Positions 1 through 8,143 of a DNA stretch of 28,121 nt are shown here, piece by piece (within the stretch, counting starts at the first letter, position 1; the number at the start of each line of letters is the position of its first letter). This stretch comes from JAFTYR01 sp964571375 (GTDB lineage: Bacteria; Pseudomonadota; Gammaproteobacteria; Burkholderiales; Burkholderiaceae_F), in NCBI GenBank assembly GCA_964571375.1, contig CAZNBL010000015.1, positions 1 through 28,121 on the forward strand, in the 5' to 3' direction. Below the pieces are notes generated by a model that was not told the DNA's origin, ran no database searches, and saw only the letters and a program-made list of their open reading frames with translations. A program made the position numbers and the translations under genes.

Positions 1-12
1 GAATATCTTCCC

Positions 13-33
13 TCTGTATCATTTTGATACAGA
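13..33. repeat. Perfect inverted repeat, possible operator or hairpin
   Basis: TCTGTATCA and TGATACAGA form a perfect 9-bp inverted repeat around a 3-nt centre. No T-run follows on either strand, so a classical terminator is unlikely. It lies about 220 bp upstream of the C69 peptidase gene at the window edge, so it could belong to that gene's promoter region or to an upstream gene that is not visible. The role is unknown. Confidence 0.4.
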
Positions 34-160
34 TTGCGTAAGTCATCATTTTTCTATGAATTTTTATATTCTGAATTATCTTCACCGAAAAATATTTTCT
101 TTACTGCGCAAATTTAACTATTGATTTTATTTTTCTTCACGAGCAGAATTCGCCCCGCAC

Positions 161-195
161 TTTTGAGATTTTCCGAAAACAAGGAAAACTCAAAA
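161..195 (+). promoter_or_regulatory. Stem-loop in the leader of the C69 peptidase gene
   Basis: TTTTGAG, a single bulged A, and TTTTCC (161-174) pair with GGAAAACTCAAAA (183-195) across an 8-nt loop. This gives a 13-bp stem ending about 57 nt before the peptidase start codon. There is no U-tract after it, so it does not look like a terminator. It may stabilise the mRNA or bind a regulator. The upstream 1-160 is AT-rich and probably holds the promoter, but no single -35/-10 pair stands out. Confidence 0.4.
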
Positions 196-252
196 ATGAC
201 GAACAATACAAAACAAAACTCAAACCATACTTATTGATTATTCGGAGTAACG

Positions 253-1749
253 ATGTTTAAGAAGACACTCATCTGCGTAGCTCTTGCCGCAGCCTCCACA
301 GCATCTCTTGCCTGTACAACCATCCTGGTCGGATCCGAGGCCAGCGCCGACGGTTCCATGCTGATCGCCCGCAACGCCGACAGCAACGCCCTTAAGGCCC
401 AGCACCTCAAGGTACATCCGGCCGCAACCAATCAGACAGGCATGCACAGCTCCAAGGCTCACAACGGTGCCAACGACTTCACCTATCCGTTGCCGAAGAA
501 CGGCATGCGCTACACCACTGCTCCGAACTGGCAGACTCAGCTGCACGGCGCAACCGGCTTTAACTCTGCCGGCGTCGGCATCTCCGGTACAGAATCCATC
601 TTCGCCAAGCCCGAAGCTCTGGCTATCGACCCCTATGTCAAAGACACCGGCATTACTGAAGACGACATCCCCGACGTAATCCTGCCGCGCGCCAAGAGCG
701 CCAAGGAAGCCGCAGCTCTGCTCGGCGAAATCGTTGAAACCCAGGGTGCCGGCGAAGGCTTCGGTGTTGCATTCGTCGACAAGGACGGTATCTGGTACAT
801 CGAAACTGCCACAGGTCACCATTGGATGGCTACCAAGCTGCCGGCAGACAAGTACTTTGCCAGCGCCAACCAGGGCCGCTTCCAGGAATACAAGAAGGAT
901 CACCCCGACTTCCTCGGCAGCAAGAACCTCGTTGAATGGGCTGCTCAGCACGGCTTCTATGACGCCAAGAAGGACGGCGCCTTCAACTTCTCCAAGGCTT
1001 ACACACGCAACGACGGCCGCGACCGCGTCTACAACGACCCGCGCGTCTGGCAGATCCAGAATAAGCTCACACCTTCTTTAGAACAGAAGGTTGACGAAGG
1101 CAGAACATTCCCGGTCTTTGCCACTCCGGACAAGAAGGTTACTGTCGAAGACATGAAGGCACTGCTTCGCAACCACTACGCAGACGGCAAGCTTGCCGAA
1201 CACGATCCGTACACCAACGGTCTGCGCGGTGAAGAACTCTTCCGTCCGATCAGCGTCTTCAGAACTTACGAAGGCCACGTCATGCAGGTCCGTCCGAACC
1301 TTCCGCAGGAAATCGGCAACGTCACTTACTTTGCTATGGGCATGCCGGTCCTGAGCGCATTCGTTCCCTTCTATCAGGGCATGGATCAGTTCCCGGTTGC
1401 TTATACAAAGGGCACCAACAAGGCTGACAGCGAATCCGCTTACTGGAAGTTCCGTAAGGTTCAGACCCTGGCTATGGAAGACTTCGGCAAGTACGCCCCG
1501 ATCGTCCAGGAACGTTACGCTGCTTACGAAAAGAGCGCCGAAGAACAGATGAAGGCTTTTGAGCCGAAGTACCTCGAAGTGGCTAAGAAGAATCCGGCCG
1601 CTGCCAAGAAGATGATTCAGGAATTCAATGAAAAGATCGCTCAGCAGGCTCTCGACACCGCCGACGCTCTGACCAACGAACTCTTCACTCTCCGAGTCGA
1701 AGATATCCAGAAGAAGGTCTTCTTCTCCAACAACAAGAACAAGGACTAA
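253..1749 (+). CDS. Secreted C69-family dipeptidase (Ntn-hydrolase fold)
   Basis: The 498-residue protein belongs by sequence to peptidase family C69 (PepD-like), which cleaves dipeptides with an N-terminal cysteine nucleophile. The first 20 residues form a Sec signal peptide (MFKK, a hydrophobic stretch, then ASLA) and the next residues are CTTILVG, the family's mature N-terminus, so cleavage after Ala20 would expose Cys21 as the nucleophile. GSEASADGSMLIARNAD follows, as is usual in the family. The C-terminal 80 residues are Lys- and Glu-rich and probably helical. The start is supported by GGAG 6 nt before the ATG. The gene is monocistronic, with a strong terminator 43 bp after the stop. 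The likely role is periplasmic peptide scavenging; the substrate cannot be read from the sequence. SPase I cleavage (S-L-A before Cys) fits better than a lipobox because the -3 residue is Ser. Confidence 0.88.
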   Translation: MFKKTLICVALAAASTASLACTTILVGSEASADGSMLIARNADSNALKAQHLKVHPAATNQTGMHSSKAHNGANDFTYPLPKNGMRYTTAPNWQTQLHGATGFNSAGVGISGTESIFAKPEALAIDPYVKDTGITEDDIPDVILPRAKSAKEAAALLGEIVETQGAGEGFGVAFVDKDGIWYIETATGHHWMATKLPADKYFASANQGRFQEYKKDHPDFLGSKNLVEWAAQHGFYDAKKDGAFNFSKAYTRNDGRDRVYNDPRVWQIQNKLTPSLEQKVDEGRTFPVFATPDKKVTVEDMKALLRNHYADGKLAEHDPYTNGLRGEELFRPISVFRTYEGHVMQVRPNLPQEIGNVTYFAMGMPVLSAFVPFYQGMDQFPVAYTKGTNKADSESAYWKFRKVQTLAMEDFGKYAPIVQERYAAYEKSAEEQMKAFEPKYLEVAKKNPAAAKKMIQEFNEKIAQQALDTADALTNELFTLRVEDIQKKVFFSNNKNKD

Positions 1750-1791
1750 TCCTTTGTCTCCTGTGACGACCGATACCTGATCGTCACACGT

Positions 1792-1818
1792 AAAACGCTC
1801 CCCGAGGGGAGCGTTTTT
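1792..1818 (+). terminator. Rho-independent terminator of the C69 peptidase gene
   Basis: ACGCTCCCC and GGGGAGCGT form a compact GC-rich hairpin with a tiny loop, followed by TTTTT. It starts 43 bp after the stop codon. Confidence 0.85.
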
Positions 1819-1900
1819 GTGTTTCTGCAGTCAGAAAATTAACAGCAACCGGCCGACAGCGAAAGCTGCACAATCCATACCACTACAAAACTGCAGATAT

Positions 1901-1923
1901 AAAAAAAGCCTCCCGAGGGAGGC
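1901..1923 (-). terminator. Rho-independent terminator of rpsT
   Basis: On the minus strand GCCTCCC and GGGAGGC form a hairpin followed by seven Ts, 20 bp after the rpsT stop codon. Confidence 0.85.
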
Positions 1924-1943
1924 TTCGCGCATGGAATGCTCTA

Positions 1944-2207
1944 TTAGGCCATAGCCTTGATAGCAGCAACCAGACGGCTCTTATGACGAGCAGCAGCGTT
2001 CTTGTGAAGAACCTTCTTGTCAGCCATAGAGTCGATTACAGACTGGGCCTTAACGAAAGCCTGCTGAGCAGCCTGCTTGTCACCTGCAACAACCAGCTTG
2101 CGAACAGCCTTGATAGCTGTACGATAGCGGGAACGCTGTGCAGAAAGGTGCTTGTTGCGAGCGACGGACTGGATAGCGCGCTTGCGAGCTTGTTTAGAGT
2201 TTGCCAT
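1944..2207 (-). CDS. rpsT: 30S ribosomal protein S20
   Basis: The 87-residue, very basic protein begins MANSKQARKRAIQ and ends with HKSRLVAAIKAMA, both typical of S20, which binds 16S rRNA early in 30S assembly. The length matches the family. The ATG is preceded by AAGGAA at 9-nt spacing. It is monocistronic, divergent from murJ as in many beta-proteobacteria, and has its own promoter (2344-2372) and terminator. In enterobacteria S20 represses its own translation; the roughly 130-nt leader here would allow something similar, which is inference. Confidence 0.97.
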   Translation of the reverse strand: MANSKQARKRAIQSVARNKHLSAQRSRYRTAIKAVRKLVVAGDKQAAQQAFVKAQSVIDSMADKKVLHKNAAARHKSRLVAAIKAMA

Positions 2208-2625
2208 TTCTTAATTTCCTTGCCTTATGCTTGTGGCATTGATACGTTCTTACCGGTTGCCACTAGCATTACTTCGGGCTCGGCCGGTTAGTTAAACTAA
2301 ATTCAAATAGGGTCAACCCATCGGGTCACCCTCAAAACACAAGAATATACCAAAAACAAGCCTGTTTTTCAAGGCGTCCTATACTTCGTTTTTCGTATCT
2401 TTCTGCATCCTCCCTTAAAGCAGGTACGAAACATCTTCCGGAAATACAGGAAGATAAATTTCTTCGCCGGCTCCGGCTTGTCTCCGAAGTCCTTGATCGC
2501 TCTGTTAAAATTTCTCCCGCTTATTCTCCGTCCGATAAAGCTTACCGCGGCGGACAGGGATTCCGTCACAGCGCCCGCATCCGGCCACCCCGGTTCTCCC
2601 TGCACTATCAATAAAGGAAAAAGAA
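2208..2625. other. 418-bp divergent intergenic region between rpsT and murJ
   Basis: It contains the rpsT promoter and a long rpsT leader with several complementary G/C-rich segments, for example GGGTCAACCC and GGGTCACCC at about 2311-2332, and ACCGG and CCGGT blocks near 2253-2290. The murJ-proximal half (2373-2611) has no convincing gene. An 80-codon open frame on the minus strand (2369-2611) has no ribosome binding site or recognisable protein character and was discarded. No tRNA or terminator is visible. Confidence 0.6.
2344..2372 (-). promoter_or_regulatory. Sigma70-type promoter of rpsT
   Basis: On the minus strand TTGAAA (2372-2367) and TATATT (2349-2344) are separated by exactly 17 nt. 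Transcription would begin near 2337 and give an rpsT leader of about 130 nt. Confidence 0.7.
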
Positions 2626-4176
2626 GTGAGTTTATTTCGAAGCGCAGCCGTCATTTCCGGCATGACGCTGCTCTCAAGAATTACCGGGCTTGTCAGAGAT
2701 ATCCTGATCGCCCGTGTTTTCGGCGTCAGCGGCGATACCGACGCCTACTATGTAGCGTTTCGTCTGCCGAACCTGCTCCGCCGCCTCTTTGCAGAAGGTG
2801 CTTTCCAGCAGGCATTCGTACCGATGCTTGCCGACTCCAAGGAAAACTGCTCTGCCGATGAAACCAAGCGTTTTATCGACCGTATCGCAAGCAGTCTTGC
2901 GTTTGTCGTGCTTGTTGTAAGCATCCTCGGCGTCCTGGCCGCTCCGGCTTTGGTCTGGATGATCGCCAGCGGTCTTGCCGAAGAACCGAAGACCTTTGCG
3001 ACCGCAACCGAACTCACCCGACTGATGTTCCCGTACATCTTCTTTATGTCGATGGTGGCGTTTTCTTCCTCAGTATTAAATACCTGGAAGCACTTTGCGA
3101 TTCCGGCGGCCGTCCCGATCCTGCTCAACCTCTCGCTTATTACTGCCACGCTTTTCCTTGCACCGATGCTCGAGCAGCCGATCTACGCGCTTGCCGCCGG
3201 TGTCATGGCGGGCGGCGTACTGCAGCTCGGCGTGCAGATTCCGCTTCTCATTAAGAAAGGTCTCTTCCCGCGATTTGTGAACCCCGTTGTCGGCTTTAAG
3301 GATCCGTCGGTCCGCCGCGTGATCAAACTTATGGGGCCGGCTCTTTTTGCCGTCGGCGTTGCGCAGATCTCGATTCTGATCAATACCAATATCGCCTCCT
3401 TCCTTGCCGAGGGCAGTGTGACCTGGCTTGCCTACGCCGACCGCCTGATGGAGTTCCCGACGGCACTCCTCGGCGTCGCGCTCGGCACCGTTCTGCTTCC
3501 GAGTCTTTCCGCCGCTTTCTCCAAGGGCATGCTCGATCGCTACAACCGCCTGCTCGACTGGGGTTTAAAGCTCGTCATCGTCTTTGCGGTACCCGCTTCC
3601 ATCGGTCTTGCGCTTGTCGGCGAAGCTCTGATCAGCGTTCTCTTTCAGAGTGCTAAGTTCAACGCCGGGGACGTCGCTCAGACTTCCACCGCCGTTTTAG
3701 GTTACGCCTGCGGCTTAATCGGTCTCATCGGCATCAAGATTCTGGCTCCGGGTTTCTATGCTCAGAAAGACATCAAGACTCCTGTGAAAATCGCCTGCGT
3801 CGCTTTGATTGCCACACAGTGTTTAAACGTCATCAACGTTCCTCTCTTTGCGCACGCGGGCCTTGCGCTCTCCGTCGGTCTCGGCGCCTGCATCAATGCG
3901 TCTTTACTGCTCTTCGTTTTAAAAAGACGCGGCTTCTATAAGCCGGAATCCGGCTGGAAGAAACTCTTTGCCGCCGTTTTCTGCGCCAGCTGCGTCTTGT
4001 CGGGTGTACTCACAGCCTGCCAATGGAATCTCGACTGGACGCACCTCGATATGATCTGGGCATATCGCCTGGGCCTGCTGCTTGCGATTATTGCCGCCGC
4101 CGGCATCTCGTACCTTTTCGTACTTTTCCTTTTCGGCTACCGCTTGAAAGACCTGAAGGCAAGCGAAATCGATTAA
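2626..4176 (+). CDS. murJ: Lipid II flippase MurJ
   Basis: The 516-residue polytopic membrane protein of the MATE/MOP superfamily moves lipid II across the inner membrane for peptidoglycan synthesis. The N-terminus (RSAAVISGMTLLSRITGLVRD) and the segment RLPNLLRRLFAEGAFQQAFVP are MurJ signatures, and the arginines of the central cavity are kept. About 14 hydrophobic segments run to near residue 505, and the length is normal. The start is a GTG at 2626, placed by AAAGGA about 8 nt upstream and by homology of the first residues. It is transcribed divergently from rpsT. The next gene, argD, has its own promoter, so murJ is probably expressed alone. Confidence 0.96.
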   Translation: MSLFRSAAVISGMTLLSRITGLVRDILIARVFGVSGDTDAYYVAFRLPNLLRRLFAEGAFQQAFVPMLADSKENCSADETKRFIDRIASSLAFVVLVVSILGVLAAPALVWMIASGLAEEPKTFATATELTRLMFPYIFFMSMVAFSSSVLNTWKHFAIPAAVPILLNLSLITATLFLAPMLEQPIYALAAGVMAGGVLQLGVQIPLLIKKGLFPRFVNPVVGFKDPSVRRVIKLMGPALFAVGVAQISILINTNIASFLAEGSVTWLAYADRLMEFPTALLGVALGTVLLPSLSAAFSKGMLDRYNRLLDWGLKLVIVFAVPASIGLALVGEALISVLFQSAKFNAGDVAQTSTAVLGYACGLIGLIGIKILAPGFYAQKDIKTPVKIACVALIATQCLNVINVPLFAHAGLALSVGLGACINASLLLFVLKRRGFYKPESGWKKLFAAVFCASCVLSGVLTACQWNLDWTHLDMIWAYRLGLLLAIIAAAGISYLFVLFLFGYRLKDLKASEID

Positions 4177-4288
4177 GCGCATATAAACCGACGCTCTTCA
4201 TACCCTCCCGAGTCGGACATTCCGTCCACAGATTTGGGAAGGTATTCCTTATGTACAGAAGCTTCGGCGGCCGATTTTCCCGCAACCA

Positions 4289-4316
4289 TTGAACTTCCCC
4301 GCCCGATACCTATAAT
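4289..4316 (+). promoter_or_regulatory. Sigma70-type promoter of the argD homologue
   Basis: TTGAAC (4289-4294) and a consensus TATAAT (4311-4316) are separated by 16 nt. The start of transcription near 4323 would leave a leader of about 53 nt before the ATG at 4376. Confidence 0.75.
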
Positions 4317-4325
4317 CGGAACTAC

Positions 4326-4340
4326 GTGCATCCGATGCAC
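4326..4340. promoter_or_regulatory. Palindrome at the argD transcription start, possible operator
   Basis: GTGCAT, CCG, ATGCAC is a 6-bp perfect inverted repeat lying about 10 bp after the -10 box, where a bound repressor would block initiation. It does not resemble the E. coli-type ARG box. The binding protein is unknown. Confidence 0.4.
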
Positions 4341-4375
4341 CTCTGTTCATCAATAAAACAAAGAGGATTACGAGC

Positions 4376-5557
4376 ATGAGTCACTTAATCAATACCTACG
4401 ACCGCCTGCCTGTCAGCTTTTCTCACGGCCAGGGTTCCTGGCTTTGGGACGAAAACGGCATGAAGTATCTTGACGCCTGTGCCGGTCTCGGCGCTTCCGG
4501 TGTCGGTCACGCCCATCCCCGTCTGGTTCGCGCCGTTGCCGATCAGGCCGCTAAGTTGATTCACTGCTCGAATACTTACGAAATCCCTCTGCAGGAAGAA
4601 GTTGCCGCAAAACTCGCCGAACACTCCGGACTTGAAGCTGCCTTCTTCTGTAACAGCGGCGTCGAAGCCAACGAATGCGCTATCAAACTTGCCCGCAAAT
4701 TCGGTCATGACAAGGGCGTCGAAACACCGCACATCGTCGTGATGCGTCACGCTTTCCACGGCCGCTCCATCGCAACACTTTCTGCCAGCGGTACCGCAGG
4801 CGTCAGAGACGGTTTTGCTCCTTACACCGACGGCTTCATTCAGGTTCCCGATCAGGATATCGAAGCTGTCAAAACCCTTGCAGAATCCGATAAGAACATC
4901 GTTGCCGTGATGTTTGAGCCGATTCAGGGGGAAGGCGGCGTTATTCCGCTTGAACTGCATGTCATGCAGGAACTCAGAAAACTCTGCGACGCCAACGGCT
5001 GGTTGCTGGTGGTCGACGAAGTCCAAAGCGGTATGGGCAGAACCGGCAAGTGGTTTGCTCACCAGTGGGCTGATATCAAACCCGACGTGATGACGCTGGC
5101 CAACGGCTTGGCGGGCGGCGTCCCGGTCGGTGCAGTCGTCGTCGGCAAAAAGGCCGCCGGCATTCTCGAGCCCGGCAGCCACGGTTCCGCTTTCGGCGGC
5201 AATCCGCTTGCGATGCGCGCCGCTCTCGAAGTCATTTATATCCTCGAAGACGAAAAGCTTGTCGAACATGCCGATGAAGTCGGCCGCAAGCTCAAGAAAG
5301 CACTTTCGAAGTCCTTGAACGGTTTCTCCGGTGTACGCGGTATCCGCGGTTTCGGTCTGATGCTCGGCGTAGTTCTTGACCGCGATGCTCACGATCTTCT
5401 GAACGCAGGCCTCGCCGCAGGCGTCACCTTCAGCATCGCTGCCGACAACGTCATCCGCCTGACACCTCCGCTCAACTTAAGCGACGCAGAAGCCGACGAA
5501 TTGGTGGAACGCCTCACTCCGATCATCCGCTCCTTCCTTGCCGCTCCGAAGCTCTAA
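4376..5557 (+). CDS. argD: ArgD-type acetylornithine aminotransferase homologue lacking the PLP lysine
   Basis: The 393-residue protein is a class III aminotransferase of the ArgD type, which makes N-acetylornithine from the semialdehyde in arginine synthesis. Family landmarks in order are FFCNSGVEANECAIKLAR, RHAFHGRS, EPIQGEGG, VVDEVQSGMGRTG and FGGNPLAMRAA. Two cofactor residues are changed. The Schiff-base lysine, expected in TLAKGL, is Asn243 (AAC at 5102-5104). The phosphate-contact threonine, expected 29 residues later in STFGGN, is Ala272 (GCT at 5189-5191). The frame is otherwise intact and full length, so this is not simple decay. ATG has GAGG 9 nt upstream. As read, the enzyme should not transaminate in the normal way. 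A base-call or assembly error is possible for Asn243, which needs one base change from Lys. Confidence 0.88.
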   Translation: MSHLINTYDRLPVSFSHGQGSWLWDENGMKYLDACAGLGASGVGHAHPRLVRAVADQAAKLIHCSNTYEIPLQEEVAAKLAEHSGLEAAFFCNSGVEANECAIKLARKFGHDKGVETPHIVVMRHAFHGRSIATLSASGTAGVRDGFAPYTDGFIQVPDQDIEAVKTLAESDKNIVAVMFEPIQGEGGVIPLELHVMQELRKLCDANGWLLVVDEVQSGMGRTGKWFAHQWADIKPDVMTLANGLAGGVPVGAVVVGKKAAGILEPGSHGSAFGGNPLAMRAALEVIYILEDEKLVEHADEVGRKLKKALSKSLNGFSGVRGIRGFGLMLGVVLDRDAHDLLNAGLAAGVTFSIAADNVIRLTPPLNLSDAEADELVERLTPIIRSFLAAPKL

Positions 5558-5579
5558 AGTAAGCGACGAATAAAGCAAA

Positions 5580-5616
5580 CCCGCATTTTCGATCACACGG
5601 AAATGCGGGCTTCTTT
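5580..5616. terminator. Terminator between argD and the convergent regulator gene
   Basis: CCCGCATTT (5580-5588) pairs perfectly with AAATGCGGG (5601-5609) and is followed by CTTCTTTATT on the plus strand. The minus strand also reads into T-rich sequence, so it may serve both converging genes. Confidence 0.7.
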
Positions 5617-5636
5617 ATTACCGGAAACCGGATGCT

Positions 5637-6281
5637 TTATGCATCGGGACAGGTTTCAAGCATCATGAGAATCTTGGTCACATCGGCGGCGTTTCTAGCA
5701 TGCAGTTTTCGGCAAAGAGAGCCGCGATGCGCCTGAACGGTTTTTTCGCTGATACCGAGCTCAAAAGCAATCTGCTTATTGAGCATACCTTCGGCAATCA
5801 TCTTGGCGATATCCTTTTCACGAGCCGTCAGTTTGTTGTAAACCGCGCAGATGCTTTCGAATTCCTCTCTGTGGCGGCGTCCTTCGATATCTTTTTCCAC
5901 CGCCTTTTCGATTGCGTCGAGCAACCGTTCGGCCTTTACGGGCTTCGGCAGAAAATCAACCGCACCGTCCTTTAAGGCCTGCACAGCCATATCGATATCG
6001 CCGTGAGCGGATACGAAGACAATCGGGAGAGTATTGTCTCTGACCTGCATTTCCATCTGCATCTCAATGCCGCTCATCTCCGGCATACGTACGTCAAGGA
6101 TGACGCAACCGGGAACCGACGGATCATCTTCATTCAGAAATGCTGTTGCGGTGTCATAGGTCTTTACCGACCAGCCTTCGCCTTCGATTAAAAACTGCCA
6201 CGAACGTCTCATCGACGCATCGTCATCGACCACTCTGACCAGGAAACCTTCTCTGGTTTCCTCACGGACATCATCCAACAT
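5637..6281 (-). CDS. TtrR/FixJ-type response regulator
   Basis: The 214-residue two-component regulator has an N-terminal receiver domain: acidic pocket VVDDD, phospho-acceptor Asp63 in ILDVRMP, the switch Ser in FVSAHGD and the Lys in LPKPVK. A C-terminal LuxR/FixJ helix-turn-helix follows (LTAREKDIAKMIAEGMLNKQIA, then SEKTVQAHRGSLCRKL). It lies 20 bp after the sensor kinase gene and should be its partner. GGAG 7 nt before the ATG supports the start. Regulators of this class usually activate a nearby respiratory operon, as TtrR does for tetrathionate reductase, but no reductase gene is adjacent here, so the target is elsewhere or unknown. It resembles the regulator at 19973-20596. Confidence 0.9.
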   Translation of the reverse strand: MLDDVREETREGFLVRVVDDDASMRRSWQFLIEGEGWSVKTYDTATAFLNEDDPSVPGCVILDVRMPEMSGIEMQMEMQVRDNTLPIVFVSAHGDIDMAVQALKDGAVDFLPKPVKAERLLDAIEKAVEKDIEGRRHREEFESICAVYNKLTAREKDIAKMIAEGMLNKQIAFELGISEKTVQAHRGSLCRKLHARNAADVTKILMMLETCPDA

Positions 6282-6301
6282 ACTGCACTCCGACTCACTA
6301 T

Positions 6302-8140
6302 TTACTGCTGCTTTTGTTCGGCAGGATCAACCAGCGGGATTCTGACAGTGCAGAGCATCCCTCGGTTCTGCAACCTTTCCATTTTAAAGGATCCGCCGTA
6401 AGCTTCGACCAACTGACGCACAATCGCAATTCCGAAACCGAGACCGTCCTTCTTCGTGGTTTCACCCACACCGCCGATACGTTCGAACACCTCGTCGGCT
6501 ACTCTCGGACCGTTATCTTCGACCTCGACCGCCGCAAAACGCCCTCTTCTCATCAGTCTCATCACCACCTGACCGTCTCCCATTGAAGAGACCGCATCTT
6601 TGGAGTTCTTGATGAGGTTGATCATAATAAGTTCGATTTCGGTACTGTCCCCCTCGATAAAAAGCGCCTGTTCGCTCTCAAAACGGAACTGTTTGGGAAG
6701 CCCGCCTGTTTTATCGAGAAGATTGACGACCCGCTCTCCGAGTTCACCGAGCTCGAGCAGACCGCGTTCCCGCTTAGCCTGTTTGCCGTAACTGCGGACA
6801 AGTTCGACGATTTCTGCGGCTCTCGCACCCTCGGATGCAATGATATCGAGCACCTCGACCATCTTTTCGGGAGAAATCACCGCGCCCTTATTGATTCGAC
6901 GCTTCAAACCTTCCGTGTAGTTGACGATTGCACCGAGCGGCTGCTTCAATTCATGCGCAACCATACTTGAAATCATGCCGACGGCCGATGCTCTCTGCAA
7001 AGAATCCAGGCGTGCGATATTTTTTTGGTTGTCCATTTCGGTGCTCATCTTGGCCTGAAGCACCTCTTCGACTTCGCGGGTTCTCTGACGCACGGTCCTC
7101 GCCATAATGAGGGTATTCATCAAAATACCGGCCAGCACAATCAACGCACCGATAAAGTACCAGCGGTTTTTCGAAATAAAGCTCGCCCAATCCCGGTCGG
7201 AGTCGATATAAAAACGCAACGTCAAGAACAGGTCTTTGAGAATTTCGTAATTCGTAGAAAACGTCCAGTACGTTCCGGTATCGCTGCTCGGCGGAAGATC
7301 CAGAAGCGCCTTGACGATTTTTCTTGCCAGAACAGAATCAAGCGTAGCTTCGGCCGTCAGAATCCAGGACGGATAGAGCTCGGAGGTATGTTCGCAGTAG
7401 AAGTTGTCGTGATGCTTCGGAAAGAGAACCTTGAATTCTCCGGGTTTGATATAGCCGTCTCTTTCGAGATTTTCTTTAAGACAGGCTACAACGATACCGA
7501 CGTCGGAGCGCCCCTCTCGGATATCGTCAAAAATATCGACCATCGAAGTCGGTACCGTCCGCCAGGTTTTAACCATTGCGGGCAGGTTATAGCCGTGTAC
7601 CTGCATTTCTCCGACCGGAATCTGGTAGCCTGCAAATGCATTCGTACTCATAATCGCAACGGTCTTTCCGCGCAGATCGTCCGGCTTATTGATATCAACC
7701 CGATTGGCAAGCGTAATGATTGCCGAAGCCGACCCTTTGTTCGGGTCCGGTGTTTGGGCAGAAGACAGCCAAAGCAGAGGGATGCCGCCGTACTTTTCGA
7801 ACGTTACGGAACTCAGACCGCTCGAAGCGATTGCAAGGTCGAAGGCTCGTTCTTTGGCTGCCTTCAGAAATGCATCCTGACCGAGCAAAGTCACTTCCAG
7901 TTCGCGGGGCGCGATCACTTTACGGATCGTATCGATCGAATCCCGGTAGTAGCGGTGCGAGATACTCGCACCGAAACTTGAAACAACCGTGAGGCGCAGC
8001 GGCCGGTCGGATTCCGACAGCGGCGTAAGTGAATAGGTATGCGGAGCGGATTTGATCTGAGCGGCAAAAACAACAGAGGCGCCGGCGATGAAAATTATCG
8101 CCGCAATAAAACCGATCAGCCGACGAACGCCCCGCATCAT
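6302..8140 (-). CDS. TtrS-like sensor histidine kinase with periplasmic PhnD-type domain
   Basis: The 612-residue membrane kinase has a signal anchor at about residues 8-27 and a periplasmic PhnD/TtrS-like ligand domain to about 325, with the family motif CEHTSELYPSW near its end. A second membrane helix covers about 327-349, followed by a short coiled linker. The HisKA box has His396 in AHELKQPLG, and a HATPase domain follows (N-box INLIKNSKDA, GLGFGIAIV). The G1 box reads DNGPR rather than DxGxG, a mild deviation. In TtrS the related domain detects tetrathionate; the ligand here is unknown. The gene starts 3 nt after the murB stop codon, so it is almost certainly co-transcribed with murB and dxs, an unusual place for an anaerobic sensor. 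Confidence 0.88.
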   Translation of the reverse strand: MMRGVRRLIGFIAAIIFIAGASVVFAAQIKSAPHTYSLTPLSESDRPLRLTVVSSFGASISHRYYRDSIDTIRKVIAPRELEVTLLGQDAFLKAAKERAFDLAIASSGLSSVTFEKYGGIPLLWLSSAQTPDPNKGSASAIITLANRVDINKPDDLRGKTVAIMSTNAFAGYQIPVGEMQVHGYNLPAMVKTWRTVPTSMVDIFDDIREGRSDVGIVVACLKENLERDGYIKPGEFKVLFPKHHDNFYCEHTSELYPSWILTAEATLDSVLARKIVKALLDLPPSSDTGTYWTFSTNYEILKDLFLTLRFYIDSDRDWASFISKNRWYFIGALIVLAGILMNTLIMARTVRQRTREVEEVLQAKMSTEMDNQKNIARLDSLQRASAVGMISSMVAHELKQPLGAIVNYTEGLKRRINKGAVISPEKMVEVLDIIASEGARAAEIVELVRSYGKQAKRERGLLELGELGERVVNLLDKTGGLPKQFRFESEQALFIEGDSTEIELIMINLIKNSKDAVSSMGDGQVVMRLMRRGRFAAVEVEDNGPRVADEVFERIGGVGETTKKDGLGFGIAIVRQLVEAYGGSFKMERLQNRGMLCTVRIPLVDPAEQKQQ

Positions 8141-8143
8141 CCG

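Noticed and set aside
2369..2611. 80-codon minus-strand open frame between rpsT and murJ
   Set aside because: No ribosome binding site or protein-like composition, and it overlaps the rpsT promoter region.
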